Of a DNA stretch of 64,000 nt, positions 56,010 to 64,000 are shown in pieces. Location: contig JAZDSV010000014.1 of NCBI GenBank assembly GCA_036784855.1, positions 186,001 to 250,000 on the forward strand, written 5' to 3'. The position numbers were made by a program, and so were the translations under genes. The notes below the pieces were generated by a model, which did no database searches, was not told the DNA's origin, and saw only the letters and a list, made by a program, of their open reading frames with translations. The stretch's first letter is position 1; every line of letters starts with the position of its first letter. Origin of the DNA: Aphelidium insulamus. Lineage: Eukaryota; Aphelidiomycota; Aphelidea; Aphelidiaceae.

Positions 56010-56795
56010 ATGAAGAAATTATACGCCGCTGCGCTCGTAATTGCCTGTCACATTTACATAGCCGCCTCTGGTCCCGTAACTAATCATCCTGGTGCTGATT
56101 TGAGCACGAAAAGCGATGATGATGCGCGATGGTCGCAGTTCTTAGTCGAGGACGACACCACCGTGCATAAGCCACGCGACTTGGACGCCGCGTTAGCTGC
56201 AATTATGCAATCGTTACAATTCGAACAACATTTGCCAATAGTGGACAGCGATATGCCCGACGGACCTATTGTTGACGAACTTTTCGGTGCCTTTCGAGAA
56301 GATCCTCTTGAGAGACAAGATGGAGATCTCCTCGATATGCCCATGACCGATAGTATCGTGACGCCTGAATACGAGAAACGCAAATACGTGTATGCCAAAG
56401 ATATCGTTCCAGCTAATACTAAGGACAATGATAATCCCGTGCGGCGAGGTAGAGCCACGCGAAAGAAAGTACCGTACATGTCGTCCGTTGATCGCATGCG
56501 GCTAGATGCAATGCGGTATCGCAAATACAGGCGCTGGGTCAACTTGAAAAAGTACGCCAAAGACAACAACCTCGACGTGGATTATTGCAAACAGTTTGAA
56601 GCAGCGGGTGAAGTGAACTTTAATGGAGCGTCGCAGGCAGCAAAAGATAAGAAATATCGCAAGAAATGTGGGGCGGCCAAGTGGCTCGGGATGTCAGGTG
56701 AGGCAAAGCAATTTGAGCGCGACTTCCAGGATGCCGTAAAATGGTCGACCAGGACCAGCAAAAGCAATGCATGGCTCCTCAAACTCCGGCAATAA
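56010..56795 (+). CDS. Secreted protein with RYAxKxG-like module
   Basis: 261 aa, intronless, from ATG 56010. Leader MKKLYAAALVIACHIYIAAS. An acidic middle has DSDMPDG, shared with the 31486..32109 protein. The C-terminal third is basic with RYRKYRRWVNLKKYAKDNNL followed by DVDYCKQFEAAGEV, aligning with RYYAGKLGMNLPQYRQEVAAG of paralogue 1. There is no C-terminal EEAA motif. Function unknown. Confidence 0.72.
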   Translation: MKKLYAAALVIACHIYIAASGPVTNHPGADLSTKSDDDARWSQFLVEDDTTVHKPRDLDAALAAIMQSLQFEQHLPIVDSDMPDGPIVDELFGAFREDPLERQDGDLLDMPMTDSIVTPEYEKRKYVYAKDIVPANTKDNDNPVRRGRATRKKVPYMSSVDRMRLDAMRYRKYRRWVNLKKYAKDNNLDVDYCKQFEAAGEVNFNGASQAAKDKKYRKKCGAAKWLGMSGEAKQFERDFQDAVKWSTRTSKSNAWLLKLRQ

Positions 56796-56914
56796 AAGCT
56801 TTTGAACTTTACTGTTTCCGCCGTGCGCATGTTTTATGCATGGACTGAGGCGGTAAAGAGTGAGAACGATATCCACAACCTCCAGTATAGTACGATAACA
56901 ACGCAATTGGCTCG

Positions 56915-59900
56915 ATGGCGCTTGTTGTGCGCGCCGCCGAGGCATTGTTGGCCGCGCGCTCTGGCAGCACATTGCTCCTGTTTCCCGATGCACATGGCAG
57001 GCTGGCACTCTTGCTAGCGGTGGTGGAGTGCGCCGTGCTGCAATCTGCTGCACCTGGTAGTCTGGCAGTTGTGGTGTTGTCGCGTGAGCCGACAGCCCTA
57101 TGCCGATGGCTGCAGCGACACTCGGCTCTCCGTATAGCCGTGCGCATGGGAGAGGATGGTTATGCTGGCGATATTCTACAGGAGGTGGACGTGGTAGTGT
57201 CGAGTTTGGCTCTGGCAGCATCGCTCGTTACGCCTCCAACGCCGCTCATCATCGTGGATGGCCACATGGAACCTGTGCCGTGCGTGCTTCAGGCAGACAC
57301 CAAGCTCCTGTACTTGGCCTCTGATGGCTTCTCCATACCGGCTGCCTTGAAGCATCGCTCCACGGCGCGGCGCAATTATATCTGCTGTCAGCCGGCACCG
57401 ATCTATCGCCGCACCCCGCACGCCATAACATTCCACGAGTACGACAAGGTTCAGACCGGCGCGACCAACAGTGCACAGTCTGCAACAACGCCCGCCCATC
57501 TCTACTACGAACACTATTTGTCGGCGCTGACCAAGGAGCAGTCTGATAAAGCCGATGCGGTGCGTGTTGCACGGCTCATGCAAGCAATCCAAATTACCCG
57601 CGCCGAAGTTGGTGTCTGGGCCGCCGGCAGAGTTGCTGAATTGGGCCATCAAAGTCTCCAAGAGTCCAAACCAGCACCCGGCACTGGTGAGTAGACAGTT
57701 ATAGAGGTATTACCTTGTATATGTAACATAATAATCTGTCTTAGATGGCAAGGATGAATGGCTTGCTGCACCTCAAGTTGACGACATTCAAGCGCTTGAT
57801 ATGAGTGCGAAAGTGTGGCTTCTGCTGGACATTATTGCCGATAACGGTTTGGATAATGTGCCGATTGTCGTGTATGTCAGTTCAAGAGCGATTGCCAAGG
57901 GTTTGGAGTCTTCGCTTCGTCTGTTTTGTACGAAACGCTTTGCTGCCGTCACCGCCATTCAAATCATATCCGACCGCGAGCAAATCATACCTGGATGCGC
58001 CATTTCTATTGTTGTGCCCAGCTCAAAGTCTTCTACATTCGTGTACGTGTTATACTGATTACTAGATATTGTATCTGATTCTGGCAGCTGCCCGGAAGAA
58101 TGCATATGTATATATTTTAATGAGGCTTCCTCGAGAACAAAATTTGTCGGCGAGGGTCCGCGAAAGATTGTCAAGATGGTGGAGAAATCGGTTTCCAGAG
58201 AATCTCCGCTTCTCTGCCACGCCGATCGCTGTGGCTTACTGGATCGGCTGTGGTGCGATTTCGTTGTGACTGAAGCGCATAACGATGATGTTTTCGTATT
58301 ACAGCATTCAGACGCAGGGATGACATACAACCGTCCCGAGTATACGCGGACACTTCTGGGCGCCCAAGATGAAGTTGGAATTAAAACAGCCGACGGAACT
58401 TCGGTCAAAGTGAGCGGCTTACTGGCGTTGCAGATACTTGAAAATCTGTGTAAGGCGAATGGTATTGCAATGGAAGTCATACATTCGCACGCGTCTGCAC
58501 CGTTGATGGTCAAATCGTCGATATACGTGCGTCCCCTCCTTCCGTCCGTAGTGGAGGGTGCTTGCAGACTCACCGAAACACTGGCGCTTCGTTGCGCTGC
58601 CATCAAGGCGGCACAGATGTTGCATGAAATGTCACTGCTTCCCGACGACAAGCTTCTGGACGCGGTTGGCGCCGGTGATTTGGCCACCACCGTCTCCACT
58701 GTTGTGGCTGAAGCAGAGCCACGCCGACAGAAGGCGGCGACGTATCGAAGCAAACATACACCGCTTGTTGCGTCGGCACTGCGTCGTGAACTGTGGCGCT
58801 CACTGCAAACTGTTGGTGGAGACGTGGAATTATCCCGCGTATTAAGGTGGAGTCTCAGCGACAGATCGTCACTTGGTCAGACGCTGTACGACTTCCTCTT
58901 TCAGCAAGCGCCGCCAGTCCTGCTAACATCATCGGTTCGTCTATTCGGACGTATTATTACCTTTGTGGACTTTTCAGTTCCAGCCGCTGGCGAGCATTAT
59001 ACTGGCCGTGGAATGCTGTTTCTCACGCCGAGCCCGCTGCCCAGGTTACCGGGTTTTCTCATTCTGACCGAAGCGTCTGCCACTTGCACGGTGTCCTTTA
59101 CGCCTTGGCCGAACGACGACAACGAGTGTGTTGAATTGACTCTCAATCAGTGGGACATGACCCGCTCGTTCCAAACAAAATTGTTTTCTTTGATGCTGCG
59201 CAAGCCTGAATCTACGGTAGATTTGCCTGAGCGAGGCCCAGACAACGAGTCATTGATCATGTATCGCGTGCTGCCGATGGCTGTGGCTGCACCAGGGTGG
59301 GAAATCGACTGGAAGTTTGTCAGTGACATCATGGAATTTAACCAATCTGCTCCCAAGTTGTCTAGTTTCGTCGCTGACAATACTTGGAATGGTATGTCTT
59401 TGCATTATGTCAAAACAATCATTATCACTTATTTAATAGGCGCTGTGCCACTGGGCAAGTCAGTTGTGATTACCCAGCATAATAACACAAAGTATTTTGC
59501 ACAAGGTGTATCGGATGACCTCACGTTGGATTCAGTGTTTCCTGGCGCAACCGATGACCTCAGCTCGCCCCAAACCTACCGCGACTACTATCGCAGTGCT
59601 CATGGCATCGAGCTGAGCGCCGATTGCGTGGCCATGCTGGAGGCAAAGCACGCTCCCAGCATTAAGAATTGTCTGCTCACCGGAAAGTCACATCATAAAA
59701 CTCGTCGTCGCGGAAATAGTGATGCCCGCGACCAGTCCTCAAGTAGTATAATGGAAGAGTCAAAAATCTGCCTGCCGTTAGAATTGTGCTGGCAACTGCC
59801 ATTCGATCAGGATGACTTTGAATTTTTCTCGCGCTTCCCGGCCATTGTGCACCGGATGGAAACACTACTGATCATGGCGGATCTTCGCAATCACCTTGGA

Positions 59901-61215
59901 ATTCCCGGTGTATCTCTTGATATGCTACTGCGCGCCTCATGCTGCATCAGTGCGAACGAACCATTTAATAATGATTTGATGGAGACGCTGGGTGACTCGT
60001 TGTTAAAGTACGCCGTCAGCGGTGATATGTACTTGAAGTTTGACACGATGGACGAGGGCACGCTTTCTACCGCGCGCTCAATGGTGGTGCGCAACAACAA
60101 TCTGTGTGCCATCGCAATGCGCCTGGGCCTTGGCAAGTATCTGATATGCCGGCCCTTTCAGGCCAGACACTGGCGGCCTCCTGAAATTGCAACAGCCGCC
60201 GGTATTGACTTTGAATCATCCTTTTCCGACACCGCAGCCACGCCGATAACCAACAAGATGCTAGCCGACTATGTCGAAGCACTTATTGCGGCGTACTTTT
60301 TAGACACTGGACTTCCGGGAGCTCTTGAATTTATGCGCAAGCTGGGGCTGCTGAGCCAGGGATTTGTGGACGCAGTGCCTGATGCTTCGATTGTCAGGGA
60401 TAGTCGATTGCCGCAAACGGAGTTGGAGCAATGTATTGGCTATGCATTTCGTGATATCTCCCTAGCCGAACAGGCGTTCACGCACAACAGTCGAGCCGGC
60501 ACACGACAGGCGTCCTACCAGCGACTGGAGTACTTGGGCGATGCCGCACTCGATTGGCTTATCACGAAGCATCTCTATGCCGAATATCCTGACACCTCTG
60601 CCGGCACACTGACGGATTTGCGCCAGGCTGCGGTCAATAACGAGTCCTTTGGACGGTTGGTTGTGCACAACCGCTTGTATCGATTTGTGCTGCACCAGTC
60701 GCCGGCCTTACAACAGGAAATCGATCGCTACCTGCAGTGGTACACCACCGGCAATCATTATGATGACGCGCCCAGTGAGCTGGAACTGGAAGGCCCGAAA
60801 GTACTCGGCGATGTGTTTGAGAGTCTGGCCGGTGCGGTGCTGGTGGACGCGGGATTCAACGTGGATGTGTTGTGGAAAGTAGTGTCTCCTATTGTGCTGC
60901 CGTACATTAGGAAACACTGCCGCCCAGATACACTGACACGGAATCCCGTGCGCACGTTTATTGAGGCGTTGCACAAGCTGGGGCTCGCGGAGAACCAGCT
61001 GGCGTTTCGGTGAGTTAGAGTCACCGAGAGATATCGAGTATGATTTAATCATCTGCAGAATTGAAGAGCGGCCCGAGTGCGGTGATGCAGAGTGCCATGT
61101 GTATGTGCAAGAGCGGCTTCTTGCGTCTGCAGTTGGCAACACTGCCACTATTGCCAAGCGGCTGGCGTGTACCGCTGCACGGAAGGCTCTGTCGAAAACT
61201 AATGTACAGCCGTAA
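56915..61215 (+). CDS. DCL: Dicer-like RNase III with degenerate helicase domain
   Basis: Exons 56915..57686, 57745..58042, 58088..59391, 59440..61009, 61059..61215; 1366 aa. Cuts double-stranded RNA into small RNAs. The helicase-like N terminus (1-360) lacks the P-loop (SGSTLLLF at 16-23), has VDGH (114-117) where DECH is expected, and lacks motif VI. A Dicer dimerisation-type region follows near 520, then a platform/PAZ-like region near 795 (KSVVITQHNNTKYFAQG). RNase IIIa: ETLGDSLLK (about 970) and DYVEAL (about 1067). RNase IIIb: YQRLEYLGDAALD (about 1151) and LGDVFESLAGA (about 1247). A short C-terminal dsRNA-binding piece ends it. All four acidic catalytic sites look intact. Intron 59392..59439 is 48 nt with no stop, so its retention would add 16 residues in frame. 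Confidence 0.88.
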
Positions 61216-61278
61216 TATACATATGTGGTACAGCATTCATGCAATACAATCTGTGAGGCCAAAACGGCGTGTTGTACA

Positions 61279-61396
61279 TGATTGCACATACTGCAAACTG
61301 CAATTTAAAAGCGATTCCACATCTAGTTCAGTAGCCACAATGCGCAAGCACATTGTGGGGCGGTGTTTAAAAACACCATTTTGGTTGTTTACATGA
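61279..61396 (+). pseudogene. BED-type zinc-finger fragment
   Basis: Reads HDCTYCKLQFKSD, then TMRKHIVGRCLKTPFW. C-x2-C ... H-x4-C with the preceding aromatic fits the C-terminal part of a BED finger, common in transposases and derived genes. A shorter match (MRKHIVGRCLKTPF) lies antisense beside copy A. No longer gene context. Confidence 0.45.
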
Positions 61397-61557
61397 CACA
61401 AGGAGAGACACCAGACATGAGAGAGCCTTTATTGTCAGCACATACATACAAATCATGACAGTCACTGTTCATTTACACGCACACACGGACAAACAGCAGA
61501 ATACACCGAGTATACCATACACAGTAAGCATTCATGTGTACAATGACAGACATACAT

Positions 61558-62327
61558 CTATACTGCATCTAGCAAACACCTTTTGGCCCGCTCGGCACGG
61601 GTGCGCAACATGTTGATGGCCGTCCTTGACATGCTTCTTTCCGCTCTTCCTCGAATCGGTTTGTCATCGAGCTGGACACGTTCGGCTTCCACATCGATCG
61701 GACCCCAGCAAGTCCACCCCCAGTCGCGGTGCAGTCGTTCCTTCTTGGCGGGGTCGCGCTCGGCTCGCCACTCCATCTTGCGTCGGTGTCGCTCTTCCCT
61801 GACTGCCACATTTCGTCGAACCTTCTTGTTGATTGCTGATCGAAATTTCGCCTCGTAGAAGCCGCGCAGGTGCCGGTCGGTGCACAGCTCGGGTCCAAAG
61901 TCGGTGACGTAACTCGGAAACGGAACGGGTCGGTTGTCGTCGTCGATGGCGCCCTTGTTCCGAAATTGCTGCATGTCGCATATCTTCACCTCGCGGCTCT
62001 TGAACTGGCCCGACTCGAATACCCGGAGCTTCAGCTTGTACGGTTCGCTGCACAGTGTGTGAGATAGAGTCGAAGTACACCGACAGTCACAGACACATAC
62101 CTTGCTACAGTGTTAGTTAGGGGCACCTCGACAGCTACGACATCAGGGTTAGTAACCACCTCAGGGACGTGAGGAGCAGCCACCTCTTGCGGGATGACCA
62201 CCACCTCACCGCCCTTCAGCAGTCTACGAGAACGACGCACGCACTTACCTCCACTTACCTCTACTAGGCAGGCGCCTAGGTCCAGAGCCAAAGGAGGAGG
62301 CGCCACAGAGCGCTTCTTTTTTCGCAT
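61558..62327 (-). CDS. Duplicated basic protein of unknown function, copy B
   Basis: Exons 62327..62101 and 62047..61558, with the same coordinates mirrored as copy A; 238 aa. Exon 2 protein is identical from MKICDMQQFRNKG to the end. It has the same TATA box and AATAAA. Both copies look intact, suggesting a recent duplication or gene conversion. Confidence 0.7.
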
Positions 62328-62476
62328 CACAAAGAGAGAAGTACCCGAGGGTACGAATAGCGGGGGGAGCGAAGGGAGAGGGGAGAGAGAGCGCAGGCAG
62401 ACAGAGAAGGCGGGGAAGAACAGCAAGCAAGTTGCTGTATGAAGGAGAGAAAGGCGAGCCGGCACGCAAACCCGCC

Positions 62477-62483
62477 TTTTATA
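62477..62483 (-). promoter_or_regulatory. TATA box of the duplicated gene, copy B
   Basis: TATAAAA on the minus strand, 150 bp before the ATG, matching copy A. Confidence 0.65.
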
Positions 62484-62790
62484 GCCGCCAGCTGCTTGTT
62501 TGTTGGTGGCGCTGCGGGATGACTCTTGCCCGTTATCGGTGCCGCGGTGTTGACGTGTCGGGGGTTGGGTCCGCGGATTTGCCGACAAACAAGCCCCTCA
62601 CTCTACAAAGGTGTGCAATGGGCGGTGCGGTGTGCGGTGTGCGCGTGGTGTGTATAGCTGCCTGTGGGTGCTGCGCCATCTGACAGGGCCGCTACAGTGT
62701 GCACAGTTGTTGTAATAGGTGGCGGCGTTACATTCCCACGAGCACAGTGCCAGCCGGCCGGTGTCCACCTCTCCTCACAGCGAATGAGGC

Positions 62791-63123
62791 TACTCACACA
62801 AGAATGTTAGTGGCCAGTGAGTGCATATTGAACAGGTCATCGGGGTGATATCGATGATGTCGCCACTCTCGATGAATCTGTACTACTACTATACTTCTCA
62901 GCGACAGAGCGCATCTTATGAGGTAGCACTCACACCAACAACTGCACATTAAAAGTGTCTTCACTCGGTACCCAGTCCAAGAAATAGTCAATGTATAGAT
63001 GTATAGTATAACTTACCATTCTCTTCATATTCAAAATCTTCATTCAAAAGTGCAATGAACACCTATGTTCTGGCAGTCAGAGTATTGTTGAAACTGAAGC
63101 TGCAAAAATATCCTACAGTACAT

Positions 63124-63166
<43 letters not shown>

Positions 63167-63419
63167 AATACTCCCTATTGGTTATGTGCATATGAAGCAC
63201 CTGTAAGTAGTTGAACAGAATGACAATACATACGTCATGCCAGCAAGGAACCATTACTGCCCGCTTTAGCGTCTTAATGTGCTACTAGCCAAAGTCACTA
63301 TATGGAGCATTGGAAAGCATGAGAGAGAAGTATGTAGCTACCTACATATGTATCTTTCAGTGATAATATGTCAATACATCCAAAAATATATCACAATTAC
63401 CCAGCTGCCCAGGCCCCGC
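62791..63419. other. Intergenic region
   Basis: About 630 bp between copy B and the partial gene. It contains an AT dinucleotide repeat; otherwise nothing recognised. Confidence 0.5.
63127..63163. repeat. (AT)n microsatellite
   Basis: About 37 bp of pure AT dinucleotides. Confidence 0.9.
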
Positions 63420-63987
63420 ATGGACGACGGGCGGCGGCTGCTGGATGTCACGGCCAATGCGCTGCTGCACCTGTCGCGCCTGGACACTGAGGACGGCAAG
63501 CTTCCACTGCACCTTCTCCCACCCAGGCTGCGTCCACGCGACACAGAGTGCCCGCCACTTGGCGAGTCGTTCGAGTGCCTGCTGGTGCTGCCGCTGGACG
63601 AGAAGCGCTTCCCTGGCGCCGTCACAACGCACGCCGACCCCTCTCTCCACTCACTGCTGCTGACATCCCATGGGAATCCGGATGAGCAGGGGGAGGAACA
63701 GGAAGATGCCGTCGTGACACGCCCGCTAACCGCCGACACCATCACTGCTGCATTCATCACTGGCGTGGCCACTGGCCGCGCTCCCGTCCCCGATGTATGT
63801 ACCGTAGCTGTGTGTGTGTGTGTGTGCAGTCCATAGCTGACCACTGCACCCGCCATAGTTTGACATGTCGGTGTTTGAGGGCGGCGGGCAGTCGCGCTGG
63901 CCATCGACCGCCACCAGTGCACAATCCCCGCTCAAACTGCGCATTAATCTCGGGGCGCTGCAGGAGGCACAGCGAAAGAGTGCCAGC
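63420..63987 (+). CDS. 5' part of an unknown gene, cut by the window end
   Basis: Exon 1 63420..63794 starts MDDGRRLLDVTANALLHLSR; after a GT-AG intron 63795..63858, exon 2 begins FDMSVFEGGG and runs to about 63987, where a likely GTACGT donor follows. About 168 residues are visible. No family recognised from this portion. Confidence 0.55.
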
Positions 63988-64000
63988 GTACGTGCTCCAC

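Larger units (their letters stand above)
61334..62790 (-). repeat. 1.5-kb duplicated unit, copy B (inverted)
   Basis: Inverted, nearly identical copy of 35258..36733. The inner end (61334) carries the same two hairpins; the outer end is more diverged. Confidence 0.9.

Noticed and set aside
60708-61289. 193-codon minus-strand frame
   Set aside because: Antisense to the Dicer RNase IIIb region; no domain.

Overview
The window is eukaryotic nuclear DNA. Most housekeeping genes are split by short GT-AG introns (about 37-110 nt, one GC-AG), some 3' ends carry AATAAA, and the proteins belong to eukaryote-only complexes. Genes are packed on both strands, often less than 300 bp apart. This suggests a unicellular eukaryote with a compact genome. 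Several genes (ArfGAP with two PH domains, NBAS-like, DNAJC11, WDR18/Ipi3, PPWD1) would suit an opisthokont or related protist, but I cannot place the organism. The density of predicted secreted kinases and small basic secreted proteins would fit a parasite or symbiont; that is an inference.

Layout. 0-15 kb: eight AGC-like protein kinase loci with N-terminal signal peptides (seven kinases, some frameshifted, plus one deletion relic) surround cytosolic leucyl-tRNA synthetase and a coiled-coil gene. 15-23 kb: an NBAS-like ER-Golgi tethering protein, a tail-anchored protein and a UMP/CMP-kinase-like enzyme with an organelle-type N terminus. 23-32 kb: secreted proteins with repeated basic modules, interleaved with SEC11, PHF5A and a PC-esterase. 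32-39 kb: DNAJC11, the first copy of a 1.5-kb duplicated unit with its own TATA-driven gene, and an ADAP-type ArfGAP. 39-43 kb: two paralogous secreted module proteins flank a transposon with terminal inverted repeats (TIRs). 43-56 kb: a dense housekeeping block (WDR18, eRF1, UBE2C, AK6, eL31, ASNSD1, PPWD1) with a membrane SPRY protein and its relic. 56-64 kb: another secreted module protein, a Dicer with a degenerate helicase, the inverted second copy of the 1.5-kb unit, and the start of an unknown gene.

The most interesting theme is a dispersed secretome. Signal-peptide AGC kinases and a set of secreted proteins sharing two short basic modules mostly carry a CCAAT box (usually CCAATCA/TGATTGG) 30-110 bp before the ATG, which suggests a common expression programme. 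Several of the secreted non-kinase proteins are strongly basic and could be nuclear-targeted in a host or neighbouring cell.

Nine frame breaks occur in otherwise good genes, including essential ones. Most sit in short homopolymers or dinucleotide runs and are repaired by 1-2 bases, so many are probably residual sequencing indels rather than pseudogenisation.
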